Shown here one piece after another: positions 19,918 to 27,696 of a stretch of 64,000 nt of DNA; position 1 is the first letter of the stretch; every line of letters begins with the position of its first letter. The notes under the pieces are model-generated. The model saw only the letters and a list, made by a program, of their open reading frames with translations, made no database searches and was not told the DNA's origin. Source of the DNA: Halobacillus litoralis (lineage in GTDB: Bacteria > Bacillota > Bacilli > Bacillales > Halobacillaceae); NCBI RefSeq assembly GCF_009856415.1, contig NZ_WMEZ01000003.1, positions 310,001-374,000 on the forward strand, in the 5' to 3' direction. The position numbers were made by a program, and so were the translations under genes.

Positions 19918-21003
19918 ATGAAACGATCCATTTACGGATTGACGTTTGACCAACTGACAGATTGGCTTATAGATCATGGGGAGAAAAAGTTCCGCTCCAA
20001 GCAAATTTGGGACTGGCTCTACCAAAAGCGTGTAACAGATTTTTCACAAATGAAAAACGTGAACCAATCGTGCATCGATGTTCTCGAAGAACATTTTACG
20101 ATTGAGACACTTTCTGAAGAAATAAAGCAAGAATCAAAGGACGGAACCGTCAAGTTCTTATTTAAATTGGATGATGGGAACGTAATTGAGACGGTACTGA
20201 TGCGGTTCAACTACGGGTTATCCGTGTGTGTGACGACACAGGTCGGCTGCAACATTGGCTGCTCCTTCTGCGCGAGTGGAATTCTCCGTAAAAACCGAGA
20301 CCTTTCCAGTGGTGAGATTGTTGAACAGATCATGCAGGTCCAACAGCACCTGGATCAACAAGGGAATGACGAACGCGTCAGCCACATCGTTGTCATGGGA
20401 ATTGGTGAACCGTTCGATAACTACGAAAACCTGATTGATTTCTTGAAGGTCGTGAACGATCAAAAAGGTCTTTCCATTGGAGCGCGTCACATCACCGTAT
20501 CCACAAGTGGAATTGCACCGAAAATGTATGAGTTCGCAGACGAAGGCATCCAGATTAATCTGGCCCTTTCCATTCATGCACCAAACAATGAACTGCGTAC
20601 CAAAATTATGAAAATCAACCGTGCCTATCCACTCGAAAAACTGATGCCGGCCATTGATTACTATCTGGAAAAAACGAACCGCCGGATTACCTTCGAGTAT
20701 ATTTTACTGAAAGACGTCAATGACCATAAGAAGGAAGCGGAAGAGCTTGCGGACTTGTTGAAGGATAAAAGGCACCTATCCTACGTCAACTTGATTCCAT
20801 ATAACCCGGTCGCTGACAACCCTTATGAACGAAGCGAAAAAGAAGCGATTCTCACGTTCTACCAAACATTGATGGACCGCGGAATCAAATGCGGAGTCCG
20901 TACAGAACACGGGACTGACATTGATGCTGCCTGCGGACAGTTACGCAGTAAGCAGATTGAAAAAGAAAAAGCACGCAAAAAGAAAAAGATGCCAACGAAC
21001 TAA
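19918..21003 (+). CDS. rlmN: RlmN-type 23S rRNA (adenine-C2) methyltransferase, radical SAM
   Basis: A 361-residue radical SAM enzyme. It has the CxxxCxxC cluster motif (GCNIGCSFC) near residue 118, [20 protein letters not shown]-like [19 protein letters not shown], and the C-terminal catalytic cysteine in DIDAACGQL. These mark the RlmN/Cfr family, which methylates A2503 of 23S rRNA (RlmN also tRNA). The sequence reads as RlmN rather than Cfr: QVGC and ALSIHAPN are RlmN-like. It stands alone, not next to the usual prkC/cpgA genes, so it may be a second paralogue. The tail [11 protein letters not shown] is unusually basic. Confidence 0.85.
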   Translation: MKRSIYGLTFDQLTDWLIDHGEKKFRSKQIWDWLYQKRVTDFSQMKNVNQSCIDVLEEHFTIETLSEEIKQESKDGTVKFLFKLDDGNVIETVLMRFNYGLSVCVTTQVGCNIGCSFCASGILRKNRDLSSGEIVEQIMQVQQHLDQQGNDERVSHIVVMGIGEPFDNYENLIDFLKVVNDQKGLSIGARHITVSTSGIAPKMYEFADEGIQINLALSIHAPNNELRTKIMKINRAYPLEKLMPAIDYYLEKTNRRITFEYILLKDVNDHKKEAEELADLLKDKRHLSYVNLIPYNPVADNPYERSEKEAILTFYQTLMDRGIKCGVRTEHGTDIDAACGQLRSKQIEKEKARKKKKMPTN

Positions 21004-21034
21004 AAGCATGAGGCCCCGGCCTCATGCTTTTTTT
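21002..21034 (+). terminator. Terminator after rlmN-like gene
   Basis: AAAGCATGAGGCC-CC-GGCCTCATGCTTTTTTT, overlapping the stop codon. Confidence 0.92.
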
Positions 21035-21222
21035 CATTCTTAAAACTTTTTCTAGTGGCTTCTCTTCTATGTCCCCATTCACCTCTTATTCCTTACCACT
21101 GCTGAAAATATCTTCAGATAAAAGCAAAAAATTGGTTTTATATGTAAAAATATAGGTAATAGAAGGGTATACAAAAATATCCAAGGGGTGATGGGAATCT
21201 ATCAAAAAGGAGTTTTTCCAGG

Positions 21223-21666
21223 ATGAGAAAATTCTTATCTATTCTGTTCGCTTTCACTCTAGCCTTTGGCAGTGCTGGGATTGTAAGTGCGGATAGTCAT
21301 GACGGAGACAAAGATTGCAGCGACTTTGATTCTACAGCTGAAGCTGAGCAGTATTGGGAAGAAAATGGATATGACGAAAACAACGATCCAGATGGTTTAG
21401 ACCGCGACAAAGATGGGACACCATGCGAAAGCTTAAGCGGGAGCTCATCGGATGATGGCTCTGGTGATTCAGAAGCAGCAGATGAAGAAGCAATGGATGA
21501 AGAGGCAATGGATGATTCTGAAGAGAGTGGAACAAATGAAGAATCCTCTGACGAAGAAGGTGGAGAGCTTCCAGAAACCGCAACGCCGTATGCTACATAT
21601 GCGTTACTCGGAATGGGGCTGTTTTTATTAAGTGGCGGACTGTTGTTTGTACGTAGGGAAAATTAA
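21223..21666 (+). CDS. LPETA-anchored Excalibur-domain surface protein
   Basis: A 147-residue exported protein. After a signal peptide (ending IVSADS) comes an Excalibur calcium-binding domain, residues ~27-70, with DKDCSDF and DGLDRDKDGTPCESL. Then there is a very acidic Ser/Asp/Glu linker with EEAMDEEAMDD repeats, and a C-terminal sorting signal: LPETA, a hydrophobic segment (YALLGMGLFLLSGGLLF) and RREN tail. LPETA rather than LPxTG suggests a class of sortase other than the housekeeping SrtA; no sortase gene is in the window. It resembles the Excalibur tail of the nuclease at 11279. AAAAAGGAG precedes the ATG. Its role is unknown. Confidence 0.8.
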   Translation: MRKFLSILFAFTLAFGSAGIVSADSHDGDKDCSDFDSTAEAEQYWEENGYDENNDPDGLDRDKDGTPCESLSGSSSDDGSGDSEAADEEAMDEEAMDDSEESGTNEESSDEEGGELPETATPYATYALLGMGLFLLSGGLLFVRREN

Positions 21667-21690
21667 AGCATCTTAACCATCCCCCTCTTC

Positions 21691-21720
21691 AGCGAACCTT
21701 AAATGGTTCGCTTATTTTTT
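21691..21720 (+). terminator. Terminator after LPETA protein
   Basis: AGCGAACC-TTAAAT-GGTTCGCT followed by TATTTTTT. Confidence 0.9.
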
Positions 21721-21754
21721 GCTTTTGATTTTCTCACCTATTCTTTAGAGCAAA

Positions 21755-21785
21755 ACAGGTCTATCCATTGGTAGGATAGACCTGT
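21755..21785 (-). terminator. Terminator of ABC-tetR operon
   Basis: Perfect 12-bp stem ACAGGTCTATCC / GGATAGACCTGT just after the tetR stop; on the minus strand it is followed by TTTTG. Confidence 0.75.
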
Positions 21786-21787
21786 CA

Positions 21788-22447
21788 TTATTTCTTTGCT
21801 AATCCATGCATAATGAAGTCAATCGTATAATCGATTTCCTTTTCATCCTCCCAGTTTAAATCAGGTGCGATGATGAAACGGGTGACCAGAAAACCGACCA
21901 CGGAAGAGATAATCATACGTATGATGGAAGCATTCGGGATTTCTACAAGTTTTCCTTTTTCTTTCAATTGATTCAATGCCTCTTCGAATTTCGGGAATAT
22001 CTCTTCGAGAAACACTTCCTGAAATTTTCCCTGAAGCTCGGGATGAAAAGCCATTTCCTGCATCACAATGCGCAAGAGCGGAGCATTCTCTTTGGCAAAT
22101 TCAAACCGATTCTTCAATAGAGTCCGCAATAAACTTTCCAAACCCTCCGGAGGCTCCTCAAAAACTTCATGGGCAAAATGGGATGCAAAAAACGGCAAAG
22201 TGAATTTCGTCATGAATGGGGTCACGATAGAAATCAAGAGCTCTTTCTTCGTTTTATAATGACGGAAAATGGTTCCTTCAGCCACATTCGCTTTTGCTGC
22301 AATTTCACTGGTGGAAGATGAAGCATACCCTTTTTCCGCAAAAATCTCTACGGCAGCTTTTAATATTTGTTCCTGTTTCGGTGTTAACTTCCGATCTTTT
22401 TCTGTCGTCTGTTCTAACGTTTCCACCATTTTCTTAAAGTCAGTCAT
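21788..22447 (-). CDS. TetR family transcriptional regulator
   Basis: A 219-residue repressor, last gene of the ABC operon. The N-terminal helix-turn-helix (about 28-75) reads AAVEIFAEKGYASSSTSEIAAKANVAEGTIFRHYKTKKELL, split by me only as motif evidence: EKGY, TSEIA, GTIFRHY. The C-terminal ligand domain is FadR/YcdC-like. A perfect AGTGAGT/ACTCACT inverted repeat overlaps the transcription start of this operon (24224-24241), the expected place for its operator, so autoregulation is likely. The inducer, probably a substrate of the ABC exporter, is not known. The call of TetR family is firm. Confidence 0.9.
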   Translation of the reverse strand: MTDFKKMVETLEQTTEKDRKLTPKQEQILKAAVEIFAEKGYASSSTSEIAAKANVAEGTIFRHYKTKKELLISIVTPFMTKFTLPFFASHFAHEVFEEPPEGLESLLRTLLKNRFEFAKENAPLLRIVMQEMAFHPELQGKFQEVFLEEIFPKFEEALNQLKEKGKLVEIPNASIIRMIISSVVGFLVTRFIIAPDLNWEDEKEIDYTIDFIMHGLAKK

Positions 22448-22479
22448 TCATCCATCCTCCTAAAGCGTCCATTCTCCCA

Positions 22480-23490
22480 TTATAAACGCCGATGCTTCTT
22501 CAATGCGAATATATTCAATGTCGTGAAAAGCACCGTAAACCCGAGTAGAATATAAACTTCCAGTTGGATATCCGCGAAAGAAGCTTCACGCAGCATAATC
22601 TCTCTCATAGCTTCTGCCCCATACGTTAAAGGCATCATCTGTCCAATAACCTGTATCCATATTCCCAGTCCCTCTGTTGGGAATAAACCGGAGAAGAACA
22701 CCTGGGGGACAATGATCAAAGGGATGAATTGAATCATCTGAAATTCATTCTTAGCAAAAGCTGATACCAATGTACCAAGGCTTAAAGCTGTGAGAGCGAG
22801 TAAAATAGTGACAATGAGCACATAAAAGAAATTCCCATCCATGAACACCCCCAGGATGTAAATGGAAAAAGAAGCAATAACAAGTGACTGAAGGACCGTG
22901 AACAGTCCAAACCCTGCCAGATAACCGAACACGATTTCAGACCGTCTGATGGGTGTAGCCAACAATCGTTCCAATGTGCCCTGTGTACGTTCTCTTAAAA
23001 AAGAAACTCCGCCTACGATAAATACGAAGAAAAAGACGAAAAAACCGATGAGGACAGGTCCCACATAATCAAATAACCCGAGTTCCTCTGAGCCATGGTA
23101 GTACTCCACGTTTATTGGACTTTGCTGATTCGCACTTAAAGATTGCAATTCTTTTTGAATTGCTCCAGCAGTGTTTGGATCACTTCCCTCTAGAACCAGG
23201 GATATTTCCTGATTTTCAAAATACAGCACAGCATCCAACGTCCCCTCATCCAGCTTTTCTTGTGCTTTAGAAGAAGACAGCGTTTCAACGACAAGGGTAT
23301 CCGACGACAATTTTTCAAGCATGGATTCTGGAACGTCGACGGCTCCTAGTTCCAGGTTGGATTCATCATGATCCAGTACCATCCACATGAGTGACAAAAC
23401 AAGGAGCGGAGCCACCACCATCAGAGCTACACTTCTTTTATCCCGTCTGAATTGGAGAAGGATTCTTTTCATTACATGGAAGGTATTCAT
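22480..23490 (-). CDS. ABC-2 type exporter permease
   Basis: A 336-residue permease with one N-terminal membrane helix, a large external loop (about 40-160) and five further helices. The RERTQGTLERLLATPIRRSEI segment and FSGLFPTEGLGIWIQVIGQMMPLTYG are typical of the ABC2_membrane_3/YhgE-like drug exporters. Its start overlaps the end of the ATPase gene by 4 bp (ATGA). With the ATPase it should form a homodimeric exporter for drugs, lipids or antimicrobial compounds; the substrate cannot be told. Confidence 0.9.
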   Translation of the reverse strand: MNTFHVMKRILLQFRRDKRSVALMVVAPLLVLSLMWMVLDHDESNLELGAVDVPESMLEKLSSDTLVVETLSSSKAQEKLDEGTLDAVLYFENQEISLVLEGSDPNTAGAIQKELQSLSANQQSPINVEYYHGSEELGLFDYVGPVLIGFFVFFFVFIVGGVSFLRERTQGTLERLLATPIRRSEIVFGYLAGFGLFTVLQSLVIASFSIYILGVFMDGNFFYVLIVTILLALTALSLGTLVSAFAKNEFQMIQFIPLIIVPQVFFSGLFPTEGLGIWIQVIGQMMPLTYGAEAMREIMLREASFADIQLEVYILLGFTVLFTTLNIFALKKHRRL

Positions 23491-24209
23491 GTTGTTTCAC
23501 CTCCGTAATGTAAAAACACGTCTTCCATAGATGGCACATTCACCTTTTCCTTCAACATTTCTGGAGTATCCATGGCTATCATTTCCCCGTTTCTAAGCAG
23601 AGCTAGACGATCACATTTCTCCGCCTCATCCATGACATGTGTGGTAACAATGATCGTAACTCCCTTATGCTTCAAATCATTAAGTTCGTTCCAAATCGAC
23701 TGCCGCAAAACCGGATCAATGCCAACCGTTGGTTCATCAAGGATGATCATTTCCGGTTCATGGACAAGAGCTGCAGCTAAGGACAACCGCCTTTTCATCC
23801 CTCCAGAAAATGTTTCGAAAGGCTGGTCTTTCGAAGAAGATAGGTCAACCATTTCAAGTACTTCCCTGATTCTTTCCTTTCTCTTTTTTCTTGGTAGGTG
23901 ATAAATGGAAGCAAAAAAATCAAGATTCTCCCATGCCGTCAACTCTTGATATAATGCATCCGACTGCGCCATGAAACCAAAACCTTTCATCTGAGAAAGG
24001 TGCCTCAAAGATTCCCCATCAAGGGAAATGGTTCCTTCTGTAGGTTTTAGAATACCTGCGATCAACTTTACAAGCGTGGTTTTTCCTGCCCCTGAAGGGC
24101 CCAACAATCCAAAAATCTCACCTTTCTGTATGGAAAGATCCACCTGATCAATGATGGTGACTTTACCATAACGATGGATGACACTCTTCATTTCAACCAT
24201 AGAATTCAA
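23487..24209 (-). CDS. ABC transporter ATP-binding protein
   Basis: A 240-residue nucleotide-binding subunit with Walker A GLLGPSGAGKTTL, signature FSGGMKRRLSLA, Walker B MIILDEPTVGIDP and the switch histidine in VTTHVMDEAEKC. It is the DrrA/CcmA-like multidrug-export type. The frame starts with TTG seven bases from GGAGG; an ATG three codons in is the alternative. It is the first gene of the three-gene operon ending in tetR, and its promoter carries a likely TetR operator between the -10 box and the ribosome site. Confidence 0.92.
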   Translation of the reverse strand: MNSMVEMKSVIHRYGKVTIIDQVDLSIQKGEIFGLLGPSGAGKTTLVKLIAGILKPTEGTISLDGESLRHLSQMKGFGFMAQSDALYQELTAWENLDFFASIYHLPRKKRKERIREVLEMVDLSSSKDQPFETFSGGMKRRLSLAAALVHEPEMIILDEPTVGIDPVLRQSIWNELNDLKHKGVTIIVTTHVMDEAEKCDRLALLRNGEMIAMDTPEMLKEKVNVPSMEDVFLHYGGETT

Positions 24210-24223
24210 TTTAACCCCTCCTG

Positions 24224-24241
24224 AGTGAGTGATTACTCACT
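24224..24241. promoter_or_regulatory. Likely TetR operator
   Basis: Perfect inverted repeat AGTGAGT-GATT-ACTCACT placed between the -10 box and the ribosome site of the ABC-tetR operon. A bound repressor here would block initiation. Confidence 0.7.
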
Positions 24242-24245
24242 TTTT

Positions 24246-24273
24246 ATTATACATCGCTTTGTGAACATGTAAA
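24246..24273 (-). promoter_or_regulatory. Promoter of ABC-tetR operon
   Basis: On the minus strand TTTACA (24268-24273), 16-bp spacer, TATAAT (24246-24251), followed within five bases by the inverted-repeat operator. Confidence 0.7.
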
Positions 24274-24469
24274 GGAAGAAATATTTCTCTCCCTTCGTTA
24301 CTAATTACCTTGAAGCGTGCTTTTCCAGGAAGGTATGATCATTACCGAAAGAACGGTTTATTCTGTTCAATCATTATTTAATATTAGATATCTATCCACA
24401 TTCTCAACTGCTATAATATTCTCAATCACAAGGGAATGTCTGTTCGCAATTAATGAAAGGGGTAAAACG

Positions 24470-24652
24470 TTGAAAAACCATGATGATCGCGACTCCCTCT
24501 ATTATCTTTTTTCAGGAATAACGCTCGCTTCTTTTTTTGGAGCCATTTTTTTGGCAGGATGGCTGGCAGGTGCGGACTGGAGTGCCTATTCCATTGAATT
24601 CAGTTGGAGTATGTTGAATACCGATACGCTTAAAGACATATTTACAAACTGA
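24470..24652 (+). CDS. Small membrane protein upstream of dedA
   Basis: About 60 residues from a TTG start seven bases after GAAAGGGG: MKNHDDRDSLYYLFSGITL, one clear membrane helix (about 12-34, GITLASFFGAIFLAGWLAG), and a C-terminal tail SIEFSWSMLNTDTLKDIFTN. I do not recognise a family. It lies 65 bp upstream of the DedA gene, co-oriented, and may be the first gene of that operon. A longer frame from 24317 lacks a ribosome site. Confidence 0.5.
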   Translation: MKNHDDRDSLYYLFSGITLASFFGAIFLAGWLAGADWSAYSIEFSWSMLNTDTLKDIFTN

Positions 24653-24717
24653 TTTCAGGTTCTATTTTGGAAGCTTGTTCGATACAATACATCGATCATC
24701 TTTTGGAGGAGAAGTTC

Positions 24718-25335
24718 ATGGAAGAATGGATCATTTGGATGATGGAACAGTTCGGGTATCTGGGGGTTTATGCATTGATGGCAATCGAAAACCTCTTTCC
24801 CCCAATTCCATCGGAAGTTGTTCTGCCGCTTAGTGGTTTTATGACTGTAAGGACGGATTTAACGATGACAGCTGTGATCATTTATGCGACCTCGGGTTCT
24901 TTGACCGGCTCCCTTCTGTTGTATGGAATCGGGATGTCCATCAGCAGAGAGAAATTGGAAACATGGGTGGAACGTCACGGGAAATATCTGCGCCTAACAA
25001 AAGCAGATGTGAACAAAGCTTTCCATTGGTTTGAAACATATGGGTACTGGGCCGTCTTTTTTTGCCGTATGCTTCCACTTGTCAGAAGTTTCATTTCCAT
25101 ACCTGCAGGAATGGCCCGTTTCTCCATCCTCCCGTTTATTTTCCTTACCTTTTCGGGAAGTTTGATTTGGAATTCAGCTCTGATCTACACGGGGGCCGTC
25201 CTCGGAGATTCGTGGCGCGATATTGTGCACTATATGAAGGTTTACTCGATATGGACATATGTCATCATCATCGCGGTTGCTTTTTTTACTATTTGGTGGA
25301 TGCGTAAAGGAAAAGGTGTTCGCTTATGGAGATGA
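24718..25335 (+). CDS. DedA family membrane protein (putative undecaprenyl-phosphate flippase)
   Basis: A 205-residue protein of the DedA/SNARE-associated family. It opens MEEWIIWMMEQFGYLGVYAL, has ENLFPPIPSEVVLPLSG (the acidic family motif) and FFCRMLPLVRSFISIPAG (the conserved Arg motif), with about five membrane segments. Some DedA proteins (UptA of B. subtilis) return undecaprenyl phosphate to the inner leaflet. The 3' end overlaps the uppP gene by 10 bp, so the two are likely coupled. That context supports a carrier-lipid role; other DedA proteins act in phospholipid scrambling or proton homeostasis. Start lies eight bases after GGAGG. Confidence 0.88.
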   Translation: MEEWIIWMMEQFGYLGVYALMAIENLFPPIPSEVVLPLSGFMTVRTDLTMTAVIIYATSGSLTGSLLLYGIGMSISREKLETWVERHGKYLRLTKADVNKAFHWFETYGYWAVFFCRMLPLVRSFISIPAGMARFSILPFIFLTFSGSLIWNSALIYTGAVLGDSWRDIVHYMKVYSIWTYVIIIAVAFFTIWWMRKGKGVRLWR

Positions 25336-26138
25336 TGGAGTTTATTAAAGTCGTCATTCTTGGAATGTTTGAAGGTTTGACAGAGTTTGCACCCGTTTCT
25401 TCAACAGGGCACATGATTCTGGTTGATGAAATGTGGCTGAAGACGGACTTGTTTCTGGGAGACTATGTTGCGAATACGTTTAAAGTGTTCATTCAGCTAG
25501 GATCTATTCTTGCCGTCGTTGTCATTTTCCGGGACCGATTTAGAGAACTCTTACTATCCTCGCAGAAAAGTAAACGTGCTCGATTAAAATGGTCCCATAT
25601 CATCACAGGACTCCTCCCTGCTGCCATTTTAGGTTTCCTTTTTGAAGATTTCATAGATGAGCATTTATTCATGCTCGAAACCGTGTTAATCGGATTGGGT
25701 GCAGGAGCTGTGTTCATGATAGCAGCTGATTTACATCAGCCAAAAGAATGGAAGGAAAGTGTTGACCAAATCAATCATAGACAAGCTTTCACGATCGGTA
25801 TGTTTCAATGTTTATCCTTATGGCCCGGCTTCTCTAGGTCTGGTGCTACGATATCTGCAGGGGTTTTAATGGGATTGAGTCACAGAGCCGCTGCAGATTT
25901 CACTTTCATCATGGCTGTCCCGATTATGCTGGGAGCAAGTAGTCTGTCCATTGTAAATAACCTTTCCTATTTCCAATGGACGGCTATTCCTTATTTTGCC
26001 GTCGGCTTCCTAAGTGCATTTCTTTTCGCTCTTCTCTCCATTCGGTTCTTTCTGAAACTGATCAATCATGTGAAATTAATTCCATTCGCGATCTACCGTT
26101 TCCTATTAATTGTAGTTATTTGTTTTCTATATTTTTAA
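25326..26138 (+). CDS. uppP: Undecaprenyl-diphosphatase (BacA/UppP)
   Basis: A 270-residue membrane phosphatase that dephosphorylates undecaprenyl pyrophosphate, releasing the lipid carrier for peptidoglycan and teichoic acid synthesis. It has the EGLTEFAPVSSTGHM active-site motif (Glu-rich) near residue 15 and WPGFSRSGATISAGVLMG, the PGxSRSGAT motif, near residue 165. Length and eight or so helices match the family. The start ATG lies within the end of dedA. Bacitracin resistance is a known consequence of raised UppP activity. Confidence 0.95.
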   Translation: MEMMEFIKVVILGMFEGLTEFAPVSSTGHMILVDEMWLKTDLFLGDYVANTFKVFIQLGSILAVVVIFRDRFRELLLSSQKSKRARLKWSHIITGLLPAAILGFLFEDFIDEHLFMLETVLIGLGAGAVFMIAADLHQPKEWKESVDQINHRQAFTIGMFQCLSLWPGFSRSGATISAGVLMGLSHRAAADFTFIMAVPIMLGASSLSIVNNLSYFQWTAIPYFAVGFLSAFLFALLSIRFFLKLINHVKLIPFAIYRFLLIVVICFLYF

Positions 26139-26141
26139 GTT

Positions 26142-26173
26142 AAAAAAGGACCAAGCTATAAGAGCTCAGTCCT
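26142..26173 (-). terminator. Terminator of holin-like gene
   Basis: Minus-strand AGGACtgAGCT ... AGCTtgGTCCT followed by six T, overlapping the stop of the holin-like gene and lying just past the convergent uppP. Confidence 0.8.
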
Positions 26174-26420
26174 ATTCGCCATCTTCTTTTTTCTCTAAAA
26201 AATACTTAACCCCTGCCACGGTACCGATGCCAAGCAAAGCATATTTCAACCCTTCCACCGTTGCTGATGGAGAGATGCCCTGCTGCCAATAGGAAAAAGC
26301 GACACCTAAAACGACAGCGATGATGGGAATGTATCGGTTTGGCACTCTCTTCGTCTGCCTCATCGCATACAACAATACAGCAAGTCCTGCATAAGGAGTG
26401 AAGTCCGTCATGAAATCCAT
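26172..26420 (-). CDS. Holin-like small membrane protein
   Basis: An 82-residue protein: MDFMTDFTPYAGLAVLLYAM (first helix), the basic turn RQTKRVPNRYIPIIAVVLG (second helix), then a third hydrophobic segment and the charged tail EKKEDGE. The arrangement resembles A118-type phage holins (Phage_holin_5_1). There is no endolysin or phage gene nearby, so it may be a domesticated relic or a cell-envelope protein. GGAG precedes the ATG by eight bases. Family call is tentative. Confidence 0.55.
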   Translation of the reverse strand: MDFMTDFTPYAGLAVLLYAMRQTKRVPNRYIPIIAVVLGVAFSYWQQGISPSATVEGLKYALLGIGTVAGVKYFLEKKEDGE

Positions 26421-26497
26421 GGATTGATCTCCTTTAATATAGAATAAGAGCTTATTCCATGTTATTCATGGGTCAAGGTTTGAAGTACTCCCTGCAA

Positions 26498-26526
26498 AAA
26501 AATACGTCCCGCCCTTCTAAGGGACG
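26498..26526 (-). terminator. Terminator of ald operon
   Basis: On the minus strand CGTCCC ... GGGACG is followed by TATTTTTTT, 16 bp past the ald stop. Confidence 0.85.
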
Positions 26527-26541
26527 AGACGCGTTCATCTC

Positions 26542-27675
26542 TTATGAAACGAATGATTTCGGTCCTAGGGCTTTCTCGACTTCCATATAGTCCAGCCCAT
26601 GAGCTTCTGCCACTTCGCGGTAAGTCACACTGCCATTTACGACATTCACACCTTTTAGTAAGGCCGTGTTTTCGATGCATGCTTTTTGAAAACCTTTGTT
26701 CGCAATCTGAATCGCATAAGGAACCGTAACATTCGTCAGTGCAAGAGTGGATGTTTGCGGAACAGCTCCCGGCATATTGCCGACCGCATAATGGACAACT
26801 CCATGTTTCACATAAGTCGGATCGTCATGTGTCGTGACGTGGTCGACGGTTTCGACAATGCCTCCCTGATCGACCGCAACGTCAATGATGACACTTCCCC
26901 GACTCATCGACTTCACCATATCTTCGGTCACGAGTTTGGGAGCTTTGGCCCCTGGAATCAAAACCGCACCGATGACCAAATCCGACTCCTTAACAGCTTC
27001 ACTCAAATTCAATGGGTTCGACATGAGCGTGTTGATGGAGGAGCCGAAGATATCATCCAGCTGCCTGAGGCGATCTGGGCTGAGGTCAATCATTGTCACG
27101 TCTGCGCCTAGACCAATTGCGATTTTAGCAGCGTTCGTTCCTACAACACCGCCACCGATAATCGCCACCTTCCCACGCTTCACGCCCGGTACTCCGCCGA
27201 GAAGAATCCCTTTTCCACCATGAGTGCGCTCTAAATATTGTGCGCCTTTTTGTGTAGCCATCCTTCCTGCCACTTCACTCATTGGTGTAAGCAGGGGAAG
27301 CGATCCATTTTCAGCCTGAACCGTTTCATAAGCGATGGCGACCACTTTTTTCTCTGCCAGTGCTTTTGTCAATTCTTCATCTGCTGCAAGATGCAGATAC
27401 GTAAATAAAATTAATCCCTCATAAAAGTAGCTATACTCTTCGGCAAGCGGCTCTTTAACCTTCAAGACCATCTGCTGAGCCCACGCTTCTGTAGCCGTAT
27501 CTACAATCTTCACTCCGACTTCTTCATATTGTTGATTAGAAAAACCTGAACGTTCCCCGGCTTTTGACTCTAAAAATACTTCATGTCCTTCATTAATTAA
27601 ATTCACCGCACCAGCAGGAGTGATGGCTACACGGTTTTCATTATTTTTAATTTCTTTTGGTATCCCTATCCGCAT
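26542..27675 (-). CDS. ald: Alanine dehydrogenase
   Basis: Ald interconverts L-alanine and pyruvate plus ammonia with NAD. The 377-residue protein opens [22 protein letters not shown], has the [12 protein letters not shown] and HLAADEELT substrate-site segments, and the [18 protein letters not shown] Rossmann motif near 170. It lies 21 bp after an omega-transaminase gene in the pyrimidine locus. There it would regenerate the pyruvate acceptor and release the pyrimidine-derived nitrogen as ammonia. In B. subtilis Ald also serves sporulation and alanine use, so a general role is possible too. Confidence 0.95.
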   Translation of the reverse strand: MRIGIPKEIKNNENRVAITPAGAVNLINEGHEVFLESKAGERSGFSNQQYEEVGVKIVDTATEAWAQQMVLKVKEPLAEEYSYFYEGLILFTYLHLAADEELTKALAEKKVVAIAYETVQAENGSLPLLTPMSEVAGRMATQKGAQYLERTHGGKGILLGGVPGVKRGKVAIIGGGVVGTNAAKIAIGLGADVTMIDLSPDRLRQLDDIFGSSINTLMSNPLNLSEAVKESDLVIGAVLIPGAKAPKLVTEDMVKSMSRGSVIIDVAVDQGGIVETVDHVTTHDDPTYVKHGVVHYAVGNMPGAVPQTSTLALTNVTVPYAIQIANKGFQKACIENTALLKGVNVVNGSVTYREVAEAHGLDYMEVEKALGPKSFVS

Positions 27676-27696
27676 ACAAGGAACCTCCTATCAAGG

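Noticed and set aside
19710-19949. Possible 79-aa gene before rlmN
   Set aside because: No ribosome site; covers the rlmN promoter and start in another frame.
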